Source: Lachnospiraceae bacterium KM106-2 (GTDB lineage Bacteria; Bacillota; Clostridia; Lachnospirales; Lachnospiraceae). Taken from it: a DNA stretch of 64,000 nucleotides. Under the pieces are notes generated by a model. That model searched no databases. It was given only the letters and a program-made list of their open reading frames with translations, and was not told the DNA's origin. Made by a program: the position numbers and the translations under genes. The stretch spans positions 3,778,501 through 3,842,500 of the forward strand of contig AP018794.1 of the NCBI GenBank assembly GCA_009731425.1. The letters run 5' to 3'. This document shows positions 31,926 through 40,386 of the stretch, piece by piece. Numbering within the stretch: position 1 is the first letter of the stretch; the number at the start of each line of letters is the position of its first letter.

Positions 31926-32026
31926 TAATTGATATATTCTTATCTACGACTTTATAACAAGAGTAATACTAGCAGGTTGAATGGAAGGGTACAATGAACT
32001 ATACTATGCTATAATTGATCTATTCT
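31926..32026. promoter_or_regulatory. Direct repeats in the divergent glucuronidase/AraC promoter region
   Basis: TAATTGATATATTCT (31926-31940) and TAATTGATCTATTCT (32012-32026) differ at one base and lie 86 bp apart in the same orientation. The second overlaps a TATAAT -10 of the AraC gene. Such paired direct sites are typical for AraC-family regulators. Confidence 0.6.
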
Positions 32027-32043
32027 AAACTGAGGTGAGAGAG

Positions 32044-32814
32044 ATGACTGAATTAGTGAGGATTGGGGAACATACGATGCATGACACATTATTTCAAGTG
32101 GATCGACCCAAGGGACATCAGGTATATTTGCTTTTAATCGTAGAATCGAAGGCTCGATTTTTAATTGGGGACAAATGGGAAGATGTGGAGCCAGGAACGA
32201 TCTTTTTATTTCTCCCAGGTCAAAAGCATCGGTATTGTGCTAATAAGGAGGCTTATATAGATAGCTGGGCACATATTGAGTCGGATACGCTTTTATTGGG
32301 GGAGCATTTCCCTTATGGAATGCCGATAAAGATACAGGATCAGATTTCCTATAAAAATTTATTTCACTTATTATGTGAAGAGTATTTTGGGCGAGATTCC
32401 AATCGAAATACAGTTATGTACCATATGCTTATGGCACTTTTACATAAAATAAAGGGAGAGATGGAGAATACGAATCTTCGTCCGATCTATTATGAAATGT
32501 CAAAATTAAGGACACAGATCTATCTTCATCCTGAGCAGGACTGGACGGTGTCTAGTGTGGCAAAACAGTTAAATATAAGTAATGGCTATTTACAAATGTT
32601 ATATCCAAAATATTTTCATACTACATGTATCAATGATGTGATCGAGAGCAGGATGCAGGCATCGGAAGAGCTTCTATTATCTACGGATAAGTTGTTGGAT
32701 GAGATTGCCGAATTGTGCGGTTATCATCACACGGAACACTTTATAAGGCAGTTTAAAAAGTGGTATGGGATGACACCGGGGAGATTTCGAAAGCAGTATG
32801 AAGAAAATGATTAA
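32044..32814 (+). CDS. AraC family transcriptional regulator of the glucuronidase locus
   Basis: A 256-residue regulator. The N-terminal cupin-like sensing domain (PGTIFLFLPGQKHRYCAN) is followed by a C-terminal double helix-turn-helix (WTVSSVAKQLNISNGYLQML and LLDEIAELCGYHHTEHFIRQF, ending in PGRFRKQY). GAGGTGA precedes the ATG at 32044. It is divergent from the transporter-glucuronidase operon across 130 bases that hold two matching direct repeats, so it very probably controls that operon, with a glucuronide or glucuronate as inducer. Confidence 0.88.
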   Translation: MTELVRIGEHTMHDTLFQVDRPKGHQVYLLLIVESKARFLIGDKWEDVEPGTIFLFLPGQKHRYCANKEAYIDSWAHIESDTLLLGEHFPYGMPIKIQDQISYKNLFHLLCEEYFGRDSNRNTVMYHMLMALLHKIKGEMENTNLRPIYYEMSKLRTQIYLHPEQDWTVSSVAKQLNISNGYLQMLYPKYFHTTCINDVIESRMQASEELLLSTDKLLDEIAELCGYHHTEHFIRQFKKWYGMTPGRFRKQYEEND

Positions 32815-32941
32815 AGTACTTCAAATTAGTGCATATTAGGAATGACGGAATGTGTCATAAAAAATCATTTTTCCCTATTTTGAGTAGAATTTCATACATA
32901 GATACTTTATAATAAGTACAACAAACGGTAGGAGGTTTTTC

Positions 32942-34864
32942 TTGAAAAAAGGTATTTATTTAAACGACTCCATTCATGGATTAATTTCGTTAACAGGGTA
33001 TGAAAAAAGAATTGTTTCTACAATCGGGTTTAATCGTCTTCATGACGTATATCAGAATTCTACAGTGTATCTTACATTTCCAACGAATCGCACAAAACGT
33101 TTTGAACATTCCATCGGAACAATGAAACTTTGCTCTGATATGTTCTTTCAATCGTTATTGAATACAACAGATACGATGTTACAAGAATTCTTTACTATAT
33201 TTGAAAAAGAGTTTGATGGAATCTTTAAGGAGTTAGAGCAGCAGCCAGAATTCTGTGAAGAAAAGCTAGGCGGCAGAGTGCCAAATACAATCCCACAGAT
33301 TGAGATGGATCGCTTACGTCATTCTCTGATTCCGAACAATGTTCCAGAAAAATATAAAGCAATGCATGTGATCTTGATGGAATCCATTCGAGTAGCAGCA
33401 TTACTACATGATATTGGACATCCTCCATTCAGCCATATTGTTGAGTTTGCCTTAAAGAAAGTGTACTTAGAATATAAGGATAAACCAGTGAGCGATAAGG
33501 AAAATGCGAAAGAATTCCTTACGATCATGTCAAAATATTTTGAGGGTGATAAGAAGTTACATGAGCAAATGGGAGATGAGATCAGCGAAGGGATTCTAAG
33601 CAAGATCATTGCACCGATCGAAGCAGATGACGATCGTTATGATGAGAATTTATTTGAGGTTCTTGTACTTGAGAGCGTGAAGAGAATTTTTGCAGAAGAA
33701 GGTGCCTTTGGTGATCTTCATAAAATTCTTGATTCTAGTTTGGATGGAGACCGTCTCGACTATGTCACAAGAGATGTGCTCAGTTCAGGAATGGATACAG
33801 GAAAGATTGAATATAGCCGTATCATTAATGATATGCAACTATTCGTAAAAGAGGGAGAGATCTTCTTTTGTGTACCATTAAAGGCAATCTATTCAGTTGA
33901 AGATTTTGTAAAACGTAGATATAACAGCTATAAAGATATTATTTATCATCATAGAGTTGTAAAGACCGATTTCCTTCTTGAAGGAATCGTAAAAGATCTT
34001 GTAACAAAATATCTAAATGAGAGTGTATCAGAGACACAGCCGGAAAATGAAGTGGCAATTCCATTTGATATTTCTGGCTTATGGTTCCCATTAGGTGATA
34101 AGAAGTCAGCGATCAAAGCGAATGGACTTTCTCAATGGAATGACTCTTGGCTGATGACGGTATTAAAACAGATCTACTATACGAAGTATTATCATAATGA
34201 GAGTATTGAAGAAGGAACCGAGGAGTATGTGTTAGCACAGCGATTAGCGGAATTCTTACGAAATAGTAAGCGCTATCATTCCTTGATCAAACGAAGTGAG
34301 AACTTCAAAACGATTGATGATGCCGTGAAAGCGGAATTGGTGAAAGAGAGAGATGCGATCGAAGAATTGTGTCAATGCTCATTAGAGACTTCTGATACTA
34401 AGAAGGAAGTAATTGAGTTTGTTCAGCAGATGTTTGAAAACACAACAAGAACTGCTTCTGGTTTTGTCTTATCCTTTATCACAAGAAATAGCAGCAAGAT
34501 GAAGCTGATATCATTCGAAGAGATGGTTGGAGAGATTGTCAAAGAACAGACTAGCAAGATCGTAACGGATATTAAGATCTATGATACGGTTACATTGTTC
34601 AAACGTATTTCCATTGGTTTAGATGCACCAATTTATTTTTATGACCATAAGGGAAATATCTGTACTCTTAATGATATCAGTGGTATCGCAGATATTTTAC
34701 AGCTGGATTCTAATTATCTTCCTGTATTCTATATTTATGTTCTAGCAAAAGATGGAGCTGGAGTCATGAGAGGAAAAAGAGAAGAGTTATTAGGAACGAT
34801 CGGAAGTCAGATCGGTTTAGAAATTGTAAAAAGAGTAAAAGAAGTGCTCCAGAAGGAGGACTAA
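32942..34864 (+). CDS. HD-superfamily nucleotide phosphohydrolase (dNTPase/SAMHD1-like)
   Basis: A 640-residue cytosolic protein. The HD metal site is complete: FEHSIGTM, LLHDIGHPPFSH, and later LDGDRLDYVTRDVLSSG. This set is typical of COG1078-type phosphohydrolases related to dGTPase and SAMHD1. The long C-terminal part is helical and unassigned. The start is TTG, placed by GGTAGGAGG. It is monocistronic with a downstream terminator. The nucleotide substrate is not predictable; dNTP hydrolysis is the best family guess. Confidence 0.85.
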   Translation: MKKGIYLNDSIHGLISLTGYEKRIVSTIGFNRLHDVYQNSTVYLTFPTNRTKRFEHSIGTMKLCSDMFFQSLLNTTDTMLQEFFTIFEKEFDGIFKELEQQPEFCEEKLGGRVPNTIPQIEMDRLRHSLIPNNVPEKYKAMHVILMESIRVAALLHDIGHPPFSHIVEFALKKVYLEYKDKPVSDKENAKEFLTIMSKYFEGDKKLHEQMGDEISEGILSKIIAPIEADDDRYDENLFEVLVLESVKRIFAEEGAFGDLHKILDSSLDGDRLDYVTRDVLSSGMDTGKIEYSRIINDMQLFVKEGEIFFCVPLKAIYSVEDFVKRRYNSYKDIIYHHRVVKTDFLLEGIVKDLVTKYLNESVSETQPENEVAIPFDISGLWFPLGDKKSAIKANGLSQWNDSWLMTVLKQIYYTKYYHNESIEEGTEEYVLAQRLAEFLRNSKRYHSLIKRSENFKTIDDAVKAELVKERDAIEELCQCSLETSDTKKEVIEFVQQMFENTTRTASGFVLSFITRNSSKMKLISFEEMVGEIVKEQTSKIVTDIKIYDTVTLFKRISIGLDAPIYFYDHKGNICTLNDISGIADILQLDSNYLPVFYIYVLAKDGAGVMRGKREELLGTIGSQIGLEIVKRVKEVLQKED

Positions 34865-34873
34865 GAATAAAAG

Positions 34874-34912
34874 TGCAGGTGGTTGCGATAGAAGCAATTA
34901 CCTGCATTTCTT
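34874..34912 (+). terminator. Terminator after the HD phosphohydrolase
   Basis: TGCAGGT (34874-34880) pairs with ACCTGCA (34900-34906), with inner TTGC/GCAA, followed by TTTCTTTCG. Confidence 0.75.
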
Positions 34913-35048
34913 TCGTTTATGGAACACAGGTTGTAAATTGACGAAAAGATTAAGAAGAGTTAGCTCAGCTAGTCATGGACTAAATTAAAGAACGCATGAT
35001 ATAATGAGAAAAAAATATGCAAGTATGATTGCATGGGAGGATATAGGG

Positions 35049-36755
35049 ATGACAAAAGATAAAAGCAATCATGAGCATATCGAGTATAGTGCTATTTTTG
35101 CAAGTGTGATTTTATTACTCAGTTTTCTATGGATGGGCGGTTATTATGAATATGGAACCGTAATTCTAGGAGCGATCACTTGGGTCGGAGGAGTTTTTTG
35201 CTACAAATCCAGTAGAAGAAATGGAATAATGCAGGGATCGTCCTGGGACAGTTCCCTATTATTTGGAGCAGTACTGACAATTGCTTATTTGATCGTTTGT
35301 CCGTATGCAGTTGATTCTGGTATGGCTTTGATCGGGGTAGCAAAAAAGAGTGTTGTGTTTATTTTTGCAATGGCATTGGTTGGAGTGAGCCAAGAGCAAA
35401 GAAGAAAGATAGTAGAGAAGATTCCTGAGATGGGATTTATCGTAACAGCAGTAGGAGCAGTTGGTTCTGTGATTCCATACGTTTCAAAGCTTATTATGAA
35501 AGCAGGAAGATTTAGTGGAACATTTGGATATGCCAATACTTATGCACTACTGATGCTTTTAGGAATCATTGTTCTACTGTTTCGTTTTAAGAGTAAACGA
35601 ACAAAGGTCGATATCGCAATTTTAATCGTATTACTTGGTGGTTTATGGTTTAGTGGAAGTCGATTTACCTGGATCCTAATGATCCTAGTATTATTTGTAT
35701 TAGCAATTTATGAGAGACAGACGCGGTTTCGTGTACTTGGACTAATCGGAGTGATAGTAACAGCTACCGTAGGCGGTGGGCTATTTTTAAACCAGACAGA
35801 AGCCATGGGACGATTCTTTTCGACCAATTTAAGTACCTTCTACGGACGCTTATTATATTGGAAAGATGCCTTAGGGTTAATAGCGAAGCATCCTTTTGGT
35901 ATGGGGTATCTAGGATATTTTTATAAACAGACGGAAATTCAGACCGGAGTTTATACGGTTCGCTATGTTCATAATGATCTCTTACAGTGGATCATGGATA
36001 TTGGTTGGATACCAACGATTCTATTAGTGGGTATTTTACTTTATGCATTATGGAATAAGGAAAGACCGTTTGTAGAGAAAATGCTTATTGGAACAATTTT
36101 AGTACATTGTTTTATGGAATTTGATCTAGAGCATACAAGTATTTTATTCCTTCTTGTATTATTGCTTGGCAGCACTAAGGAATACATCTTACCATCCATA
36201 AAAATGCATCCACTCGTTGGAAAAGGTATGGTGGCTTTCCTAGGTATTCTTTGTTGTTATCTGGCATTTCCACTTAGTTTTTACGCAGCTTCAAAAGTAG
36301 ATCTTGCAGCAAAATGGTATCCATACTATACCGATGCTATGGTAGGACGGCTTTCACAGACAGAGGATATTGATGAAGCGGAGCGATTATCCAGTAAACT
36401 TTTAAAGCAGAATGATACCATTTTTCTTGCTTATGATATGAAGGCTCAGATTGCATATCTGAATTATGAGTTTGAGCAGATGGTGGCAGCGAAGAAAGAG
36501 GCAATCAAACGAAATAAGTTTGATGCACAAGAATATATCGATTATCTGACAATGTTAAATGAGGCTCTTACTTATAGCCAGGAGAATGAGGATACGGTAC
36601 TTCAGAATAAAGTTTTAAAATGGATGAAGGAAGTTCCGGTATTGATTGAAAATAAGAAAAAGACTATTAGTGAATTAGGCAATAAAATAGATGACCGTGT
36701 GGAGATCGATCTTTCAGATGACATTATACAGGAATTAAAGAATCTTACTGAGTAA
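35049..36755 (+). CDS. O-antigen ligase/Wzy-like membrane protein with C-terminal helical tail
   Basis: A 568-residue polytopic protein. About eleven membrane helices are followed near residue 420 by a soluble, TPR-like helical tail (YLNYEFEQMVAAKKEAIKRN). The central region contains GRFSGTFGYANTYA and the large extracellular loop GRLLYWKDALGLIAKHPFGMGYLGYF ending in YVHNDLLQWIMDIGW, the pattern of the O-antigen ligase/polymerase (Wzy_C) family. In Gram-positives such proteins polymerise or attach surface polysaccharide. GGGAGG sets the ATG at 35049. No glycosyltransferase genes adjoin, so it is an orphan. Confidence 0.8.
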   Translation: MTKDKSNHEHIEYSAIFASVILLLSFLWMGGYYEYGTVILGAITWVGGVFCYKSSRRNGIMQGSSWDSSLLFGAVLTIAYLIVCPYAVDSGMALIGVAKKSVVFIFAMALVGVSQEQRRKIVEKIPEMGFIVTAVGAVGSVIPYVSKLIMKAGRFSGTFGYANTYALLMLLGIIVLLFRFKSKRTKVDIAILIVLLGGLWFSGSRFTWILMILVLFVLAIYERQTRFRVLGLIGVIVTATVGGGLFLNQTEAMGRFFSTNLSTFYGRLLYWKDALGLIAKHPFGMGYLGYFYKQTEIQTGVYTVRYVHNDLLQWIMDIGWIPTILLVGILLYALWNKERPFVEKMLIGTILVHCFMEFDLEHTSILFLLVLLLGSTKEYILPSIKMHPLVGKGMVAFLGILCCYLAFPLSFYAASKVDLAAKWYPYYTDAMVGRLSQTEDIDEAERLSSKLLKQNDTIFLAYDMKAQIAYLNYEFEQMVAAKKEAIKRNKFDAQEYIDYLTMLNEALTYSQENEDTVLQNKVLKWMKEVPVLIENKKKTISELGNKIDDRVEIDLSDDIIQELKNLTE

Positions 36756-36867
36756 TGGTAGAATGTACCAGCTATGTAAGGAGTCAGTGAGATTGATATT
36801 CCATAGTATGCCATGTTATAATAATTCTGGAAAAACTTACTTAAGATGAGACTAGAGGAGAAAACGT

Positions 36868-38166
36868 ATGAGAATCAAGGGATTACAAAAGAGATTCGCA
36901 TTAGCATCATGTGCTTTTATCGTAGGTATGGGTATGTATATGCAGCCTATGAATGTAAACGCAGATGAAGTTGATGACCAAACAACAGTTGAGACAACAG
37001 AAGAAAGTGGCATTAAAATTGATAGTGCTAATATCGCAAGTGCACAGTTAAGAAAGCTTGCAAACTATGATGATTATAATGGAGATGGCATCTTATCAGA
37101 ATCTGAGGCAAATTATCGAAGTGATATTACACTTAAGAATGCGACACAAGCGGAAGTTACACAAGCAATTAAGCTTTATCCTAATTTAACAAGTATTGAG
37201 TTTAATGGTGGTACTTTTACTAGTATGAAACTTAATTCTTCAAAAATTACAAATGTATATGTAACTACAACTGCAACAAAATTAGTGAAAGTAACTGGAG
37301 TTAGCAAGCTTGAATATTTAAGCTATGCTTACAAAGGTAAGAAAGATATTAGTTTAAACTTTAATAGTTTTAATCTTTATAAAACTGCTAAATCAATTGA
37401 GATTACAGGAAGTCACCTTACAGGTGTGACAGCACCATCTGGTGTGAAGACATTCCGTATGTATACAACAGGGGTTAAGAAATTAAGCATAAATTCTAAT
37501 TCAAAATTAGAAAATTTAGATGTATACGATAATAAAAAGTTAAAAGAAATTACAGTAAATAAATGTAGTAAATTAAAATATGTATATGTTCCTTCCAATG
37601 CACTTACAACTTTAAATATTAAATCTTGTTCTGCAATTGTAGATTTATCTTGTAGAGGGAATAAGTTAAAAGCTGTAGATGTTACGAAGTTAAAAAAATT
37701 AACTCAATTAAATTGTATTGATAATAAATTATCATCTTTAAATACGAAAAAGAATACTAAATTAACTAGCTTATTATGTTCCGCTAATTCAATTAAGAAA
37801 TTAGATACAACATCAAATAAAAAGCTTATTAGTTTAGTATGTTATGATAACAAACTCACAACAATTAATCTTAAAAATAATAAAGAGTTATATGCTTTTT
37901 CTATTAATGAAAATTACCAGTTATTAAAAGATTTAAGCGGAATTAAAGAAATTCATTTAACAATGAAAAAGGGAAGCAAGTTAGACTTAAAGAAATATGC
38001 ACCATTCCTTAAAAATGCTAAGTTTAGTATGGGTCAAAAAGTAATGGGCATTTCTGTTAATAAAAAGGGTGTAATTTCAATATCTAAGAAGTGTGAACAG
38101 TATTATACTACGATAACGGCTAAAGTAGGAAAGAAAGAATACCTAATATCAGTTCGTATGGACTAA
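36868..38166 (+). CDS. Secreted leucine-rich-repeat-like surface protein with an EF-hand
   Basis: A 432-residue exported protein with a signal peptide (basic start, hydrophobic core, cleavage near NVNADEVD). After a short linker an EF-hand calcium loop DYNGDGILSESE is visible near residue 73. About ten irregular repeats of roughly 20 residues follow, with the pattern L..L.C.DN.L..L (for example KLTQLNCIDNKLSSLN), resembling bacterial leucine-rich repeats. The C-terminus is Ig-like (ISVNKKGVISISKK). There is no LPxTG anchor or obvious cell-wall domain. The repeat region is richer in A+T and Lys/Asn codons than its neighbours, possibly reflecting foreign origin or repeat expansion. Function is unknown; adhesion is possible. 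Confidence 0.8.
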   Translation: MRIKGLQKRFALASCAFIVGMGMYMQPMNVNADEVDDQTTVETTEESGIKIDSANIASAQLRKLANYDDYNGDGILSESEANYRSDITLKNATQAEVTQAIKLYPNLTSIEFNGGTFTSMKLNSSKITNVYVTTTATKLVKVTGVSKLEYLSYAYKGKKDISLNFNSFNLYKTAKSIEITGSHLTGVTAPSGVKTFRMYTTGVKKLSINSNSKLENLDVYDNKKLKEITVNKCSKLKYVYVPSNALTTLNIKSCSAIVDLSCRGNKLKAVDVTKLKKLTQLNCIDNKLSSLNTKKNTKLTSLLCSANSIKKLDTTSNKKLISLVCYDNKLTTINLKNNKELYAFSINENYQLLKDLSGIKEIHLTMKKGSKLDLKKYAPFLKNAKFSMGQKVMGISVNKKGVISISKKCEQYYTTITAKVGKKEYLISVRMD

Positions 38167-38187
38167 AAAGAATTAACGATCGTAAAG

Positions 38188-38220
38188 AAGAGGCAATCCA
38201 TCCAGGATGCCTCTTTTTTT
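38188..38220 (+). terminator. Terminator of the surface-protein gene
   Basis: AAGAGGCA (38188-38195) pairs with TGCCTCTT (38208-38215), followed by a T run. Confidence 0.9.
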
Positions 38221-38225
38221 GTTTT

Positions 38226-38338
38226 ATAGAAAAAGCTTCCTAAAATGAAGAAAGCCTAACTGTGTGCTTACGCGGAATGAGATTATCACTTCATGATCGC
38301 GTTTGGCGTGGAGACTTTGGCAAGTCAAACTCTTTGTT
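38226..38338. repeat. Dispersed repeat B, copy 2 (degenerate)
   Basis: Aligns without gaps to 27208-27315 at roughly three bases in four. Both flanking stems carry mismatches here, so neither end is a good terminator any more. The central ATCACTTC.TGATCGCG block is best preserved. It begins after the T tract of a terminator. Confidence 0.7.
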
Positions 38339-38387
38339 ACTATTAATTTATATTTCGTACTATAATAAAGAGAAGGAGGAATCAGAT

Positions 38388-39599
38388 ATGGATATTTCTT
38401 ATGAAAATACAGTGAGAAAGAAGCCGGTACTAATTGATGGAGATCATATTAGTAACTTGGAAAGAGTTCCTTTGACCCAGAAGATATTTCAAGAAAGCTG
38501 GATGCAGTCTTTGTTAAATGCAAGACCAGAGTTATTGCCAGTCAGTGAGATCGATCCGAAATATGCACCGCTCATCAGCATAGGAAGAGAGATTCCGAAT
38601 GCAGCAGGATTTATTGATAATTTATACATAAGTGCCAGGGGATATGTTACCTTGGTTGAAACAAAGTTGTGGAGAAATCCCGAAGCAAGAAGAAAAGTGA
38701 TCGGTCAGATCATTGATTATGCTAAAGAGCTTCAAAATTGGGATTATGAGATATTAAATCAGTTTTTCGAGAAGAAAAATCACATCAGTATCTTTGATTA
38801 TTTTGTGAAAGAGAAGATTCTGAAAAGAGAAAATGAAGCAGTATTTGTTGATAGTGTAAATAAGAACTTAGAACTAGCTAGGTTCTTATTACTAATTGTA
38901 GGGGATGGAATCCGTAAAAGTGTGCAGGAATTAGCAGATTTTCTAAACTTTAATCCGACGATGCAGTTTGATCTAGGCTTAGTGGAGTTAGAAGTCTATA
39001 AGATGAATGCAAAGTATCTAGTGATACCTCATCTTTTAACGAAGACTACTAATATTGAGCGTGGTGTGATCCGAATTGAGAATCATACAAAGAGTAAGAT
39101 TACCCTTGAAATGCAGACCCAGTCTGAGGATGATGAGGGGAGACACCTTGTAGTCGGGGCTGGAAATGTCCTTTCATTCGATCAGTTTATCAAAGAGTTT
39201 GCTATCAATAATAAGGTAAGTGAGAGCGAGTTAGAAGCATTATTCAGCGAGGTGACTGACTTAGGTTACAAAGTGGAGTCGGCGACAGCAGAATGTGGTA
39301 TTAAGTTTACCTTTAATAATTGGAAGAATAAGAATTCTTTGATCAGACTTTATACCAATGGTAATGTCTATATTGAGCCGAATTCTATTCTTTGTTTTCT
39401 GGAAAGATTTCATTATTCTAAGAAAATTGGAGAAGAATTTCTAGAAGAGATCAGACCTTTTTTAACCGGAAGAAATATGAATGGTCAGTATGAGGCATAT
39501 GAAGAACTAAAAGCATTTTATCTATTACGAGTAGATGAGATCTTTCGTAGGAAAGACGATTTTGTATTGATCTTAGCTGATTTTATTAATAAGTTCTAG
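38388..39599 (+). CDS. PD-(D/E)XK nuclease-like protein of unknown function
   Basis: A 403-residue cytosolic protein. The region near residues 75-115 reads GFIDNLYISARGYVTLVETKLWR followed by VIGQIIDYAKEL. This gives an Asp, then Glu-x-Lys, then a Gln/helix, the layout of the PD-(D/E)XK nuclease fold. The rest is unassigned. AGGAGGAATCAG places the ATG at 38388; the frame is open upstream through repeat B. No methylase or helicase is adjacent, so it is not a recognisable restriction system. A DNA-repair or defence role is possible but unproven. The next gene starts 21 bases after its stop. Confidence 0.65.
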   Translation: MDISYENTVRKKPVLIDGDHISNLERVPLTQKIFQESWMQSLLNARPELLPVSEIDPKYAPLISIGREIPNAAGFIDNLYISARGYVTLVETKLWRNPEARRKVIGQIIDYAKELQNWDYEILNQFFEKKNHISIFDYFVKEKILKRENEAVFVDSVNKNLELARFLLLIVGDGIRKSVQELADFLNFNPTMQFDLGLVELEVYKMNAKYLVIPHLLTKTTNIERGVIRIENHTKSKITLEMQTQSEDDEGRHLVVGAGNVLSFDQFIKEFAINNKVSESELEALFSEVTDLGYKVESATAECGIKFTFNNWKNKNSLIRLYTNGNVYIEPNSILCFLERFHYSKKIGEEFLEEIRPFLTGRNMNGQYEAYEELKAFYLLRVDEIFRRKDDFVLILADFINKF

Positions 39600-39620
39600 A
39601 TGATTGGGGGAGCCATAACA

Positions 39621-40316
39621 ATGAAAATTGTTGTAATCAATGGTACGGAAATTAAGGGTTGTACATATAACATAAAAGAAATTTTCTTAGAGCAGTTAAG
39701 AGAAAAAAATGAAGTGACAGAATTCTATCTTCCGAAAGACTGTCCTTATTTTTGCTGTGGATGTAAGAATTGTTTCTTAAAAGGAGAGGAGCATTGTCCG
39801 CATGCAGATCATACTATACCAATTTGGAATGCTATGATGGATGCGGATCTTCTTGTATTTGCTTATCCTGTTTACGCATTACGAACAACGGGGCAAATAA
39901 AGGCATTGTTAGATCATTATTGTTGTCACTGGATGGTACACCGTCCAGAAAAACAGATGTTTAAGAAGCGAGCAGTAATTTTAACACAGAGCGCGGGCGC
40001 ACCAAACGGAGCGGCTCAGAAGGAAGTAGCAACCAGCCTTAATTGGTGGGGAATCTCGGATGTTAAAAAACTTGGATTTCAGTTAATGTCCAGTATTATC
40101 TGGGATGAGATACCACAAAAGAAAAGAGAGAGGATGGAAGGAAAGATAAGAAAGATGGCTAGGAAGTATGAGAAACCAAGAGTTGGAAAACGGAGTTTAA
40201 AGATTAAGCTGTTCTTTGGTGCAGCGAGGTTCTTACATCAAAATGGTGTGAAGTCAGCCAAAACCATTTCTCTTGATGATCAACATTGGCTCAGTAATGG
40301 CTGGATCACAAGATAG
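39621..40316 (+). CDS. Flavodoxin-like NAD(P)H-dependent FMN reductase family protein
   Basis: A 231-residue flavodoxin-fold protein. The N-terminal strand and phosphate loop KIVVINGTEIKGCTYN binds FMN. CPYFCCGCKNCFLKGEEHCPH is the Cys-rich insert frequent in iron-sulfur flavoprotein/WrbA-like members, and VFAYPVYALRTTGQIKALLD is the flavin-contact segment. GGGGGAG favours the ATG at 39621. The C-terminal 40 residues are basic and amphipathic. Its 3' end overlaps the open frame of the next gene, suggesting co-transcription. Confidence 0.82.
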   Translation: MKIVVINGTEIKGCTYNIKEIFLEQLREKNEVTEFYLPKDCPYFCCGCKNCFLKGEEHCPHADHTIPIWNAMMDADLLVFAYPVYALRTTGQIKALLDHYCCHWMVHRPEKQMFKKRAVILTQSAGAPNGAAQKEVATSLNWWGISDVKKLGFQLMSSIIWDEIPQKKRERMEGKIRKMARKYEKPRVGKRSLKIKLFFGAARFLHQNGVKSAKTISLDDQHWLSNGWITR

Positions 40317-40386
40317 CAAGATTGGAACAGTAAATGGGAACCAAATGATTTATTGTATACCTATGAAGAACAGGTGGGTGAGAGAA

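Noticed and set aside
35004..35048. Longer N-terminus for the O-antigen-ligase-like protein
   Set aside because: The upstream ATG overlaps a TATAAT -10 box at 34999-35004, so translation from it is unlikely; GGGAGG supports 35049.
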